Shown: positions 1 through 9,404, counted from the first letter of the stretch. The stretch is 52,198 nucleotides of DNA from Alphaproteobacteria bacterium (GCA_017475705.1 JAFVFB010000021.1:1-52198); one strand, 5' to 3'. Numbers and translations are program-made. Notes: a model not told the origin generated them from the sequence alone.

Positions 1-1
1 A

Positions 2-433
2 GCAGATAAGCTTGATAACCAAGGTGCTATTGATAATAGCGGTACGGTTACTGTAGCTGACTTAGCTAATGCCGGAGAAATTGACAATGCTGGTATACTT
101 GCCGTTGAAGATGGCTCAAATGATGGTGACATCAAAGGTGATGGTACTATGACGATTGCTAGAGATTTTGCAAACAATGGTAGCATTGAACAAGGTCAAA
201 TTGATGTCGCCGAAGATGCTAAAGTCAACAACAGCAGTGATATAACAGCAGATAAGCTTGATAACCAAGGTGCTATTGATAATAGCGGTACGGTTACTGT
301 AGCTGACTTAGCTAATGCCGGAGAAGTTGATAATGCTGGTACGCTCGCTGTTAAAGATGGTACGAATGATGGTGACATCAAAGGAGATGGTACTATGACT
401 GTTGCTGGCGATTTTGCGAACAATGGTAAGATC
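2..433 (+). repeat. 246-bp tandem repeat in the autotransporter passenger
   Basis: Bases 2-247 and 248 onward align with a period of exactly 246 bp (82 codons). The first 78 bases of the two copies are identical. Identity stays high to about base 430, then decays while some protein similarity remains. More copies may lie upstream of the window edge. In-frame repeats of this size allow passenger length to vary by recombination. Confidence 0.9.
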
Positions 434-2170
434 ACACAAAAGAATATTGATATTCTTAGCGATGGCGTATTGACATCTGAAGTTACTAAAATTGTTGCTG
501 CCGATGGCATTAATAATGATGGTGAGCTCAATATTCATGGTGCTAGGAATGAAAATGATATTCGTGGTTCGGGTGTTGTTAATATTAATAGTGCAATGGC
601 CTTGGTTGGTCAAATCGGTGGCAGTAATACAGTGAATGTTAATGAAGGGCTGTTGACACTAGAACAAGATAATGTTTTGGGTTCTGGCATTATTCTTAAT
701 GTCGCTGCACAAGATAAAGATGCTGCATTAGCTGTTGACGATAAAACGATTAATGTTAAAGAAGTTCACTTTGGAGAAAATTCTACAGTAAACTTTGATA
801 TCAAGAGTTTGAGTGATTTCGGCCAGATTGTGGCAGATACCATTACAATTGCTCAAGGTGCAAAGCTACATGCGACATTGGGGCAGGGATTGGCTACTAT
901 GAATGAGCCTTCGTTCTTCCCACTCCTTAAAGCAACAAATACCGACTTTAATAACTTTACTGATAGTTATGAAATGGCTGCGAACAATATGTACCAGTTT
1001 GAGAAAGAAGGTCTGGATGGTATGTATAAAATTACTCTGATTAAAACAGCAGCTGATGTGGCTGAAGATGTTGATGCTCATAGAGATATTGTTGATGCTG
1101 CACATGCTTGGGTCGATGGTAATCGTTTTGCAGATGAAAAAGGTCAAGGCATTGCAGATGAGTTGGCTAAGTTAGCCCAAGAAGATGCTAAAGGATTTAA
1201 GAAAGCTCTAGAGTCTTTGGTGCCTTCTGCCGCACCGATTGTTAAGACGCTAAGCTTAGAGCATGCTCAGTATCTGCACGATATGTTGGTTAATCATCTT
1301 TATGGTCAAGGTGAACAACAAGGCATAGGATCTGGCGATGAGGTACAAACGATAGACGCATCTGCTTGGGTTAAAACCTATGCTGCTCACTCTAGATTGG
1401 ATGCTCATAATTATGTTGCGGGATTTGATATCAATCGTCGCGGCGCGGTATTCGGTCTAGATAAGCTCATTCGTAAAGGATTGAGAGCCGGATTTGGTTA
1501 TGGTACTGATACTACAAAGGCTAAATCTAGTCAGCGTCGTGATAAAGTTCATACGCATTCTGTCTTCGTTTATGGCCAATATAAGCCAAGTGATTGGTAT
1601 GTTGATAGTTTGATGAGCTATAGCAGAGGTAAATATAGTGAAGATAAATATTCTATGAATCATAAGTATCATGCGTCATATGATGTTGATGATATCTATG
1701 CTGATGCTAAAACTGGTTATAATTTCAATCTGTACAATAAATGGGTCGTAACACCAGAAGGTGGGTTGGAATACCATTATATCGATCGTGGTAGCTATCA
1801 TGATAATGCAAGACAAAAAGTCTCATCTCATGATATGCATGTTCTGACAGCGGCTGGTGGTGTTAAGGTTTCCACTGAGTTTGAAGTTGATGAAAATGTA
1901 TTGTCTCGTTCAGCTAAAGTTCGTCCAGAAGTATATCTTGGGGCAAGCTATGATATGGTTTCTGATCGCGATCGTGCCTTTGTCAGCCTTGCTAATGGTT
2001 CTGATTATACAGTTCATGGTAATCAATTAGGACGTTTTGCTGTGGAAACTAAAGTTGGAGTGAAAGCCAGCTTTGAAGACAAAGTCGATGTTAGCCTGCA
2101 TTATATGGGCAATTATCGCAGTAATTACCGTGCACATGCCGGTATGTTGGAACTCAAAGTCCGCTTTTAG
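2..2170 (+). CDS. Autotransporter (type V secretion), C-terminal part; 5' end outside the window
   Basis: The frame is open from base 2, so the gene starts upstream of the window; an internal ATG at 149 is not the true start. The visible passenger is rich in Asn, Asp, Gly, Thr and Val, with NxG-type ladders typical of a surface beta-helix, and begins with an 82-residue tandem repeat. Counted from the ATG at 149, a linker helix region (about residues 300-385) leads into a beta-barrel from about residue 400. Its alternating aromatic strands end in LELKVRF, and a terminal Phe is the usual BAM signal of autotransporter barrels. Family knowledge: the barrel inserts in the outer membrane and displays or releases the passenger. 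Function of the passenger (adhesion is common) is not shown. A two-way terminator follows the gene. Confidence 0.9.
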   Translation, partial: ADKLDNQGAIDNSGTVTVADLANAGEIDNAGILAVEDGSNDGDIKGDGTMTIARDFANNGSIEQGQIDVAEDAKVNNSSDITADKLDNQGAIDNSGTVTVADLANAGEVDNAGTLAVKDGTNDGDIKGDGTMTVAGDFANNGKITQKNIDILSDGVLTSEVTKIVAADGINNDGELNIHGARNENDIRGSGVVNINSAMALVGQIGGSNTVNVNEGLLTLEQDNVLGSGIILNVAAQDKDAALAVDDKTINVKEVHFGENSTVNFDIKSLSDFGQIVADTITIAQGAKLHATLGQGLATMNEPSFFPLLKATNTDFNNFTDSYEMAANNMYQFEKEGLDGMYKITLIKTAADVAEDVDAHRDIVDAAHAWVDGNRFADEKGQGIADELAKLAQEDAKGFKKALESLVPSAAPIVKTLSLEHAQYLHDMLVNHLYGQGEQQGIGSGDEVQTIDASAWVKTYAAHSRLDAHNYVAGFDINRRGAVFGLDKLIRKGLRAGFGYGTDTTKAKSSQRRDKVHTHSVFVYGQYKPSDWYVDSLMSYSRGKYSEDKYSMNHKYHASYDVDDIYADAKTGYNFNLYNKWVVTPEGGLEYHYIDRGSYHDNARQKVSSHDMHVLTAAGGVKVSTEFEVDENVLSRSAKVRPEVYLGASYDMVSDRDRAFVSLANGSDYTVHGNQLGRFAVETKVGVKASFEDKVDVSLHYMGNYRSNYRAHAGMLELKVRF

Positions 2171-2192
2171 GGCGGCCTTGAGCTCTCTTCTT

Positions 2193-2232
2193 GTTAAGAG
2201 TGCGTTACGGCTCCTTGTGGCGCATTCTTAAC
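2193..2232 (+). other. Hairpin just after the autotransporter stop
   Basis: GTTAAGAGTGCG at 2193-2204 pairs with CGCATTCTTAAC at 2221-2232 (12 pairs, one G-T wobble, 16-base loop). No T run follows, so this looks like a 3'-UTR stabilising or processing stem rather than a terminator on its own; a stronger terminator lies about 35 bases further on. Confidence 0.4.
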
Positions 2233-2265
2233 ACCTCTCATTAATATTAGGTTTTCTCTTAAAAC

Positions 2266-2298
2266 AAAAAGATGCAATTTTCGAGTTGCATCTTTTTT
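2266..2298. terminator. Bidirectional intrinsic terminator between autotransporter and malQ
   Basis: AAAAAGATGCAA (2266-2277) pairs with TTGCATCTTTTT (2286-2297) around an 8-base loop. The stem is flanked by A and T runs, so it gives a U tract in both directions. It sits between two convergent genes and fits both. Confidence 0.85.
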
Positions 2299-2315
2299 GG
2301 GATTAGTGAGAGAAT

Positions 2316-4454
2316 TTATTTAGGACGATGGGCTTTAATATCTGCTAAAATATTGGAGAAAACTTGTTTTGCTTTGATATCTTCTATGTTATATTTTAAT
2401 TTTAAACGCCAATTAGCGTATTCATCAATTGTACCTGGCGCATTATCTAATTTAGTTTGGGTATATATGTCACAAAGACGTACTAAATATAGTGCACTGT
2501 TGGTGCTTGCGCCGTAAATATTAATAATTTTTTCAATATCTTCTGGTATATTTTCTCCCGTTTCAACAGTTTCTTGCATTTTCTTTTGCATTGGCGCGGT
2601 GAGTATACCTTCTTTTGCAAAAGCTTTTATCATATTTATTCTATCTTGACGTCGTCCTGACAAATTGGCTTGGTATTGTTCGTAGTTTACATATAAGCCA
2701 CATTGCTTGAAGACTTCAATATCTTCATTTTTCCAAAAACCATAAGAAGTTGCTTGATCATGGGTTGAGGATTGGGATAATGACATATACATATATTCTT
2801 TGGGAGGAATAAAAGTACCATCTTTTTCTTTTTGGCGGAAAAAAACTTTATAGGAGAGCAAACCATGCTCTGCCATATATTCTCGAAAACCTTCTGGTAC
2901 TGTTCCTAAATCTTCTCCTATTAATAGACATTTAGCGCGATTGCTTTCTAGAGCAAGAATAGCTGTGAGTACTTTTATGTCATAATATACATAGCAGCCT
3001 TGTACAACAGGATTGTCTGCTGTAAAAAAGCCCCAAAATAATCGACGTAACCCCATTGCATGGTCTATCCTTAGAGCACCGGCGTATTGCATATTTTCTC
3101 TTGCTAAGCGGATGAACGGGGCATAGTGTTGCTGTGCTAATATCTGTGGATGGTATGGTGTGAATCCCCAACTTTGACCACGTGGTCGCATTGGGTCAGC
3201 TGGTGCTCCTATTCCTGTTTCTAGCACATATGCAGAGGGGTTTTCCCATACTTCAGCTCCATTTGAAGCTGCACCAATCGGCATATCGGCGTATAGGCCA
3301 ATTTTCATTCCTAATGATTTGGCTAGTGCTTGAACGGATTTCACTTGTTTGTCTGCAAGCCAATGGCAGTAAGCGAAAAAGTCTATACGTTTTTGGTTTA
3401 GATCGCGAAAAGATTGGGTGGCTGGTGAATTTATATCATTTAATTCATTGGGCCAAAGACGCCAGAAGGGTTCTTTTGAATTCACTTCTAATAGGGTTTC
3501 AAATAAACATAGGTTGTTTAATTCTGAGCCTTTTTGTTGTTTATATTCATGGAAGGCTTTATGTCGCATAAGTGAATTTTCGGCTAAAAAATGTTCATAC
3601 ATCATGCCAAGTAAGCGGAGCTTTAGCTGTAATGCTGCAGCATAAATTACGTTATCAGAATCATTTAATCGCTTAATTTCATTTTGAACTTCAGGTTTTT
3701 TTATAGTCATTTGCACTTCTGCTGAATTTTGAAAGTCTGGTTCACTTCTGAGGTCCAAGTATGCATAATTGATGAATAGACGACTTAATGAGCGATAGGG
3801 AGATACATCTCCTTTTAAGGCATTGAATAGAGGGGAAGGCAAGGTGTATGGACTCATTACTCCTAAGGGATTGATGCCGACAATGTCTCCACCATTGGCT
3901 GCTGTATGTTTTATAATTTCACTTAAATCGCCAAAATCTCCTATACCAAGGCTATTTTTTGAGCGCAAAGCATAGAGCATAAGAGAGATACCGTAGAGGT
4001 GATCTTTATTTTTTATATATGATGGCTGATAACACAATGTTGGTGCATAAACGAGCAGAGATGTTGCTTTTATCTGATTGTCTTGTGTCGCAGTAAGAGT
4101 ATAATAACCAGTGGTCAGCGGTGTATGTATGCTTATTAAATTTTTATCATGGCTCTCTTGTTGCCAGATGATATTTTTATTTTCATCATATAGAGATAGT
4201 TGATAGGTACCGTTGCCATTTAGTTCAAATTCTATATTTTCTCCAGTAAAAAATGCTACAGTGTCTTTTAATAAGGGTTGGGATGTTACTTTTTTTAGAG
4301 AAGATTCTATTTCAGCGTTGTTATTTGCTGGTAATCCCATCGCATTCAGAAAAAAACGTCGTACATCATCAGTCGTCTCATGTGTTTTGCCAGTTTTATC
4401 AATATATGACGATGATATACCAGCAGCTTCTGCTAAAGTTTGTAATTTATCCAT
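2316..4454 (-). CDS. malQ: 4-alpha-glucanotransferase (amylomaltase, GH77)
   Basis: Transfers alpha-1,4-glucan segments between maltodextrins and releases glucose; cytoplasmic. The 712-residue length fits proteobacterial MalQ. A beta-rich N-terminal region (about 65-140) precedes the barrel, which opens with the family signature around NSLGIGDFGDL. The catalytic triad is visible: nucleophile D464 in RIDHAMGL, acid/base E514 in GEDLGTVP and stabiliser D566 in STHDQATSYGFW. The last motif normally reads STHDTPT, so the QATSYGF wording is unusual next to an intact Asp. A good ribosome site (aaaggag) lies about 7 bases before the ATG at 4454. It is divergent from a maltokinase 107 bp away, which supports a maltodextrin role. 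A second, longer GH77 enzyme is encoded at 16914-19529. Confidence 0.93.
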   Translation of the reverse strand: MDKLQTLAEAAGISSSYIDKTGKTHETTDDVRRFFLNAMGLPANNNAEIESSLKKVTSQPLLKDTVAFFTGENIEFELNGNGTYQLSLYDENKNIIWQQESHDKNLISIHTPLTTGYYTLTATQDNQIKATSLLVYAPTLCYQPSYIKNKDHLYGISLMLYALRSKNSLGIGDFGDLSEIIKHTAANGGDIVGINPLGVMSPYTLPSPLFNALKGDVSPYRSLSRLFINYAYLDLRSEPDFQNSAEVQMTIKKPEVQNEIKRLNDSDNVIYAAALQLKLRLLGMMYEHFLAENSLMRHKAFHEYKQQKGSELNNLCLFETLLEVNSKEPFWRLWPNELNDINSPATQSFRDLNQKRIDFFAYCHWLADKQVKSVQALAKSLGMKIGLYADMPIGAASNGAEVWENPSAYVLETGIGAPADPMRPRGQSWGFTPYHPQILAQQHYAPFIRLARENMQYAGALRIDHAMGLRRLFWGFFTADNPVVQGCYVYYDIKVLTAILALESNRAKCLLIGEDLGTVPEGFREYMAEHGLLSYKVFFRQKEKDGTFIPPKEYMYMSLSQSSTHDQATSYGFWKNEDIEVFKQCGLYVNYEQYQANLSGRRQDRINMIKAFAKEGILTAPMQKKMQETVETGENIPEDIEKIINIYGASTNSALYLVRLCDIYTQTKLDNAPGTIDEYANWRLKLKYNIEDIKAKQVFSNILADIKAHRPK

Positions 4455-4497
4455 TCTGTTTCTCCTTTTTTTCTATGTATAAAATTACTTTCTTTCT

Positions 4498-4526
4498 TTA
4501 ACAATATTTTTTTAGGATTATATACA
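4498..4526 (+). promoter_or_regulatory. Candidate sigma-70 promoter for the maltokinase gene
   Basis: TTAACA at 4498-4503, 17-base spacer, TATACA at 4521-4526. This predicts a start near 4533 and a leader of about 29 bases carrying the aaggag ribosome site. Confidence 0.45.
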
Positions 4527-4561
4527 TAATATATAAGAAAAATAATAATAAGGAGCATATC

Positions 4562-6097
4562 ATGAATCTCGAAGAAACCATCCAATACTTAGGAAAATGC
4601 CGTTGGTGTAATTTTAAAGAAGACATCAAACAGGGGCGTATTAATGATATTAGTTTGGAAACACTACCCTATGATAATGGAAATAAACTATTTGTTATAG
4701 GAGAGGTCCGACTAAAAGACGATGTTGTGCGCTATTTTTCTATGCCTTTAGCAAAGAAGAAGGAGTGTCCAGATACTATGGATACTTTGCAGATTAATGG
4801 TGAGGTGTATACAGATGCTCTCATCGAACCGGATTTTTGGCAAACTTTTATGAAATTGATGAATGATAACAATGGAATAGTGCATTTCCCTAATGGTTGG
4901 TTGCTAAAACGACATGACATTTTTAATGCAGATGCGATTGATGGGTGTGCAGAGCAGCCTTCACAAGCTTTAGGTGTGGAACAAAGTAATACGACACTTA
5001 ATGTAGGTGATGGACGATTAGCATTTAAGTTGGAAAGAATGCTGGAGTTTTCGCAAGAGGTTAATTCAGAAATAGAAATGAATGAAAAACTCATGCGTGA
5101 AAAATGTGAGGTTATGCCGAAAAGTTTTGGTGGCTTTATTTGGCAAATGCCTGATGGAAGAACAGCTTCTTCAGGTATTGTACAGGAATTTGTGCATAAT
5201 AAAGGTGATATGTGGAACTATCTTTTGAATTATTTGCAGCAAAAAATGCAAGAGGGATATTTACAACAAAGAAAATTGACGGCAGAAAATTGTCCGGAAT
5301 TTATGAGTCTTATCAATACATTGTCTCGTAAAACTCAAGAGATGGGTGAGTGTTTTACTAGGGCTGATTTAAATCCTCATTTTACGCCAGAACCGGTTAG
5401 TGAAACGTTTATTCGTAATTATGAAAAGCAGTTTCAGGTGTTAAGATATCAAGCTAAACGTAATATCGAAAATAATATTAATCGGTTGCCGTATGATACT
5501 GGAATTCAAGCAAAAGAAATTTTGAGCAATTGGGATACTAGTACTTTAAATTTTGTGCAATCTAGATTGGATAAAATTCGAAAATCTGCGGATAAAGGTA
5601 TGCTTAATCGTGTCCACGGAGATTTCCATTTAGGGCAAGTTATGGTGACGCCGGATAATGATTTGCGCTTTATTGATTTTGCAGGAGAGCCAGGTCTTTC
5701 TATGGTCGAAAGACAGCAAAAACATCTTTCGGTCAGAGATGTTGCTGGAATGTATCGCTCTATTAAGGGGTATTTGAGTGCGGTTGCGGTCGAAAATTTT
5801 GCTCAGCAGGTTACAGATGATATTTCTATGCAGCATCGTAAGCATTGGGGGCAAGAGGCTATCAAACCACTTATTGATGCTGCAGCACAAACGTTTCTGG
5901 GGAGTAAAACCTTGCAAAATGATAATTGGTTGGCTTTGGAGGTCCTGCGGAAGAATTTTTATGAAATAGATTATGAACTTAATAATCGTCCGGAGATGGC
6001 ATACGTACCAATTAATGGTCTCATCGATTTATTAGGAACTGGGGGGCATATGGCCGTAAATGAAAAAATCAAATTTCTAAAGCAAAAAAGCTTATAA
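4562..6097 (+). CDS. mak: Maltokinase (ATP: maltose 1-phosphotransferase)
   Basis: Predicted to phosphorylate maltose to maltose 1-phosphate in the cytoplasm. The N-terminal 70 residues fit the maltokinase N-cap: an aromatic and basic start near KCRW, then beta strands ending in RYFSMPLA. The C-terminal lobe carries the kinase catalytic motif HGDFHLGQ (H352, D354) and the metal-binding D372 in FIDFAGEP, followed by the family's RQQKHLSVRDVAGMYRS segment. 511 residues is in the usual range. An aaggag site lies 7 bases before the ATG. Maltokinases are often fused to trehalose synthase or sit with glgE; here the gene stands alone, divergent from malQ. Maltose 1-phosphate would normally feed GlgE, which is not in this window. 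A generic aminoglycoside-phosphotransferase-fold kinase is the alternative, but N-cap plus catalytic wording favour maltokinase. Confidence 0.85.
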   Translation: MNLEETIQYLGKCRWCNFKEDIKQGRINDISLETLPYDNGNKLFVIGEVRLKDDVVRYFSMPLAKKKECPDTMDTLQINGEVYTDALIEPDFWQTFMKLMNDNNGIVHFPNGWLLKRHDIFNADAIDGCAEQPSQALGVEQSNTTLNVGDGRLAFKLERMLEFSQEVNSEIEMNEKLMREKCEVMPKSFGGFIWQMPDGRTASSGIVQEFVHNKGDMWNYLLNYLQQKMQEGYLQQRKLTAENCPEFMSLINTLSRKTQEMGECFTRADLNPHFTPEPVSETFIRNYEKQFQVLRYQAKRNIENNINRLPYDTGIQAKEILSNWDTSTLNFVQSRLDKIRKSADKGMLNRVHGDFHLGQVMVTPDNDLRFIDFAGEPGLSMVERQQKHLSVRDVAGMYRSIKGYLSAVAVENFAQQVTDDISMQHRKHWGQEAIKPLIDAAAQTFLGSKTLQNDNWLALEVLRKNFYEIDYELNNRPEMAYVPINGLIDLLGTGGHMAVNEKIKFLKQKSL

Positions 6098-6116
6098 GCT
6101 GTTGTTTTCTTATATG

Positions 6117-6145
6117 TAAAAGTCCTCCTTGATGGTGGACTTTTA
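6117..6145 (+). terminator. Likely terminator after maltokinase
   Basis: TAAAAGTCC (6117-6125) pairs perfectly with GGACTTTTA (6137-6145), with an 11-base loop. The U tract is short because it lies partly inside the stem. Confidence 0.6.
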
Positions 6146-6176
6146 TGATATTTATGTGAAAATTTTTATTAAAATA

Positions 6177-6208
6177 CTTGCGTAATCTATTAAATGTTCC
6201 TAAATAAG
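6177..6208 (+). promoter_or_regulatory. Candidate heat-shock (RpoH/sigma-32) promoter of dnaJ
   Basis: CTTG at 6177-6180, an 18-base spacer, then CCTAAATAAG at 6199-6208. The alphaproteobacterial heat-shock consensus is CTTG, 17-18 bases, CYTATNTNNG; the -10 differs at one specified position. It lies 32 bp before the dnaJ ATG, which is the expected distance and target. Confidence 0.6.
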
Positions 6209-6240
6209 TCTAAGATTTAACGATGAATAAAGATTGAAAA

Positions 6241-7365
6241 ATGAGTACCACAGAAGACTACTATACTATTCTCGGTGTTGAGAAAACTGCATCAGCAGAT
6301 GAAATTAAAAAGGCTTACCGTAAGTTGGCAATGCAATATCACCCAGACCGTAATCCTGATAATAAAGAAGCTGAGGCAAAATTTAAGGATATAAATGAAG
6401 CCTATGAAGTATTGAAAGACGCGCAAAAACGGGCAGCATATGACCGATATGGGCATCAGGCATTTGCGAATGGAATGGGCGGTAATGCAGAAGCCAATCC
6501 GTTTAATGGATTTGATTTTACAGGTGCTGGGTTTGCAGATGTGTTTTCAGATATTTTTTCTGAATTTACGGGGCAGGGAAGACGTTCTCGTCAACGTTCT
6601 TATGCTGAGCGCGGAGATGATATTCGCTATGATATGACGCTGACCTTGGAAGAGGCTTTCCAAGGGGTAGAAAAGGAAATATCTATTACCACCTCAAAAG
6701 AGTGTGATGCTTGTCATGGGCACGGTACTGCTGATGGTAAGGAACCACCTGTTTGTGCAACTTGTCAAGGAAGTGGAAAAGTTCGTACTCAACAAGGTGG
6801 CTTTTTTGTTTTTGAAACGACATGTCCACAGTGCCGTGGTACAGGAAGAGTCGTCTTGGAAAAATGTAAAAAATGCAGAGGTAGTGGTAAGGAAAAAATT
6901 GATAAATCGTTAAAAATCAAAATTCCTGCTGGCATTGAAAGTGGTACAAGAATGCGTGTGGCTGGTGAGGGTGAAATTGGTAAAAATGGTGGTCCAAAGG
7001 GGGACTTATATGTTTTTATTTCTATTAAACCTCATAAAATGTTTGCTCGTGATGGTTCAGATTTGTTTGTAGAAAAACCTATTTCTATGGTGCAGGCTGC
7101 TTTAGGTGGAAACTTTAAACTTTCTGGTATTGATGGGCAGAAAATTGATGTTAATATAAAGGCGGGTACGCAACCGAATGATAGATTGCGCTTGAAAAAT
7201 AATGGTATGCGTTATATAAATTCGGACAAGAGGGGTGATTTGTATGTGCAATTTAAGGTTGTTATTCCAACTAAATTGACATCGGAACAAAAGGATTGTT
7301 TGCAAAAATTTGCTGATAGTGCCTCTGCGGAAGAAAAAGGATTTTGGTCTAAGCTTTTTGAATAA
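6241..7365 (+). CDS. dnaJ: Chaperone protein DnaJ (Hsp40)
   Basis: Co-chaperone that stimulates the DnaK ATPase and delivers unfolded clients. All class A DnaJ parts are present. The J domain (1-70) has the HPD triad at residues 34-36, followed by a Gly/Phe-rich linker (about 76-110). Four zinc-binding CxxCxGxG repeats run from C155 to about 216 ([32 protein letters not shown]), then two C-terminal substrate domains. 374 residues is standard. The ribosome site before the ATG is weak (aaagattg). dnaK is not adjacent, unlike the common dnaK-dnaJ operon, and the gene has its own apparent heat-shock promoter. A perfect sigma-70 promoter for the next gene starts 46 bp after the stop. Confidence 0.97.
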   Translation: MSTTEDYYTILGVEKTASADEIKKAYRKLAMQYHPDRNPDNKEAEAKFKDINEAYEVLKDAQKRAAYDRYGHQAFANGMGGNAEANPFNGFDFTGAGFADVFSDIFSEFTGQGRRSRQRSYAERGDDIRYDMTLTLEEAFQGVEKEISITTSKECDACHGHGTADGKEPPVCATCQGSGKVRTQQGGFFVFETTCPQCRGTGRVVLEKCKKCRGSGKEKIDKSLKIKIPAGIESGTRMRVAGEGEIGKNGGPKGDLYVFISIKPHKMFARDGSDLFVEKPISMVQAALGGNFKLSGIDGQKIDVNIKAGTQPNDRLRLKNNGMRYINSDKRGDLYVQFKVVIPTKLTSEQKDCLQKFADSASAEEKGFWSKLFE

Positions 7366-7411
7366 AATGAGCAGAATCACTGCTTTGAAGTGGCCTTTTC
7401 TCACTAAATTC

Positions 7412-7440
7412 TTGACATTTTGTATTTTTTGTGCTATAAT
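7412..7440 (+). promoter_or_regulatory. Perfect consensus sigma-70 promoter
   Basis: TTGACA at 7412-7417, 17-base spacer, TATAAT at 7435-7440. Transcription should start near 7447. This rules out an upstream in-frame start at 7420 and fixes the next gene's start at the ATG at 7474. Confidence 0.85.
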
Positions 7441-7473
7441 TTGTCTGTGTCTGGAATTATTGGGGGTGGCGTT

Positions 7474-8493
7474 ATGGCTGATGTCGAGGATTTTCTTATC
7501 AAATCAGATCGTATCGTTTTGAGCGACATGCAGCAGGCAGCAATTGAGGCTGCTTTGGTGATGGTAAAAGATTGGCTTTTTATGCGCTATAAAAAAGGGT
7601 CATTTATTAATTATAGTCCGATAGGGCTTGATTTAATAAATTATTTTGAATGTGAAAAAGCGTTACAAAGTTTTTACCATATAAAAGTTTTGATTGCACC
7701 AAGGGTAGAATTTAATCAGTTGGTAAAAAAAATAGTGCAAGATGGTATTGTCCATCTTAAATCTAGTCAAAAGTTTCAGACTTCTGATGAAAATGAGGCT
7801 TTGTCTTCATTCATGTCGTATTGTGATCATAGAGAAGATTTTTATAATAATAAGCAGATGACAGCGGAGGTTTTGCAGTATATTGAAGAACCTATTGTTT
7901 TTTTGACAGATGATGATGTCTCTAAAATAGATTTGTTGCGGTATTGTGTGGCTCATAAAATCATTATCGCTTTAAAATTGTTGGGATGTGAAGATGAAGT
8001 TCGCGATGGGCTTGAATTGTGCTTGAAGGAAGGCGTTATATATGATGATTATTGGGATAGTGAGAAGGAAATTCTGGTGCGATTAAAAAAATTGCGTAAG
8101 GATATGGCTCTTGATCTGGCTCAGGTGGTTACTGATGATGATATTCGTCAAATAGAAGATACGATACAACAAAGGTTAAATTCCAGTGATGATGCCGCAC
8201 AAATAGCGTATCATTTATACGATAGATATAAAAATAAATGTCTGGTTGAATGGCTTAATTTTGTTAGTGATTTGGATGATGAAAAAGATATTTTTGAACT
8301 AGTACGTGCAGAAAAAAATGACCTATCCATTAATGTAAATCATTTAAGGTTGGCTCAGGAATTTAAAAGTTTGAGAAATTATATTCAAGAAAAAGTACCT
8401 ATGGCACTATCTAAGTTTTCAGGTTCTACAGAAAGCTTAAAAGATGGATTGGTCAAGTTTTTTAAGGATTGTTATAAGCGTTCTCAACAATGA
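7474..8493 (+). CDS. Uncharacterised acidic helical protein
   Basis: 339 residues from the ATG at 7474, chosen because the perfect promoter's -10 lies between this ATG and the other in-frame start. I do not recognise the family. The protein has no signal peptide or membrane segment and looks mostly alpha-helical and acidic, with many Asp-Asp pairs (for example FLTDDDVSK and VVTDDDIRQ), so it is probably a soluble cytoplasmic protein. It has its own strong promoter and is therefore probably well expressed. Its last 10 bases overlap the end of the convergent membrane-protein gene. Codon use is like its neighbours. Confidence 0.75.
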   Translation: MADVEDFLIKSDRIVLSDMQQAAIEAALVMVKDWLFMRYKKGSFINYSPIGLDLINYFECEKALQSFYHIKVLIAPRVEFNQLVKKIVQDGIVHLKSSQKFQTSDENEALSSFMSYCDHREDFYNNKQMTAEVLQYIEEPIVFLTDDDVSKIDLLRYCVAHKIIIALKLLGCEDEVRDGLELCLKEGVIYDDYWDSEKEILVRLKKLRKDMALDLAQVVTDDDIRQIEDTIQQRLNSSDDAAQIAYHLYDRYKNKCLVEWLNFVSDLDDEKDIFELVRAEKNDLSINVNHLRLAQEFKSLRNYIQEKVPMALSKFSGSTESLKDGLVKFFKDCYKRSQQ

Positions 8494-9356
8494 CTCACTA
8501 AAATAAGTAAGGCAATAAGTAGGCTGTAGGTTAAAAGTATTGCTGGAGTGATGGTTATGTTTTGATGCTGAATGACACCCGTAAATAAAGGAGATGTTAG
8601 TAATATCGCTACAACATAGCCAGGATTTGGGGCAAGTCTTAAGGCAATGGTTTTGGCAATAATTAAAATAGTACTGAAAAGTATGAGCCAGCTTCCTTCT
8701 TTTAAGTTTGGTAGTCTGGCATATTGGTCCTTTTTTTCTATGGTTTGTTGGTGTTGTTCTTTTATGAACATTAAGCTATTAAAAAATCCACTAATAAAGC
8801 ACGATACTGTTAGATAATAGATTATGCCATCGGTTGTTGACCCGCCGCGTAAAGCTATATATCGTGTTGCAATACTCATTAACGCTAAAGCTAATACGGC
8901 TGGATACAGATACTTTTCCGCTTGCTTGCTAATATGTACTTTCATCATTTGCCAGAAACTTATGGTGTATCCGATTAATAAAATCATTAAGGTTAGAAAA
9001 TAATGTGGAGATTGTAATAAATTTTTGAATTCATTTATTTCTAGGGCCCACCATAAAAAAGTTGTGATGAGTACGCTAGTCGTCATAAAACCGGAACAGG
9101 CATGTCCACTATATTTTGATGAAGCGAAAAATATATGGCTGTCATATATTCCTATCAATATTCCTTGAACGATTAGTATAGACCAGTAGTCCCAAGATAA
9201 TTGCCATGTAACGGTTGTTGCGAAGGGTAATATGCAGAAAGCAATGCCAAAGCCACGCCATATGCCAAGGATATAACCATTGTAATGGCGTTTATCATTA
9301 TAGGTTGTATAGATAGCGTTAGTTATTGCATATAGGAAACTTAGTAAAATCCACAT
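8484..9356 (-). CDS. DMT/EamA-like membrane protein
   Basis: 290 residues with about ten hydrophobic helices covering almost the whole chain, short loops and a polar break near the middle (about residues 200-215). This is the two-times-five-helix pattern of drug/metabolite transporters, which export or import small metabolites across the inner membrane. The substrate cannot be told from sequence and family assignment rests on topology rather than a sharp motif. The 3' end overlaps the convergent upstream gene by 10 bp. Confidence 0.65.
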   Translation of the reverse strand: MWILLSFLYAITNAIYTTYNDKRHYNGYILGIWRGFGIAFCILPFATTVTWQLSWDYWSILIVQGILIGIYDSHIFFASSKYSGHACSGFMTTSVLITTFLWWALEINEFKNLLQSPHYFLTLMILLIGYTISFWQMMKVHISKQAEKYLYPAVLALALMSIATRYIALRGGSTTDGIIYYLTVSCFISGFFNSLMFIKEQHQQTIEKKDQYARLPNLKEGSWLILFSTILIIAKTIALRLAPNPGYVVAILLTSPLFTGVIQHQNITITPAILLTYSLLIALLILVSHC

Positions 9357-9404
9357 GCTATCAATGTATGCTCTACAGAGGAATTTTAAAGAGTAAGAAT
9401 GTCG

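Noticed and set aside
3182..3645. Plus-strand frames inside malQ.
   Set aside because: They are antisense shadows of a clearly conserved enzyme, without ribosome sites or protein-like composition.
7420..7473. In-frame upstream extension of the orphan gene after dnaJ.
   Set aside because: It lies on a perfect sigma-70 promoter, so it would not be transcribed in frame.
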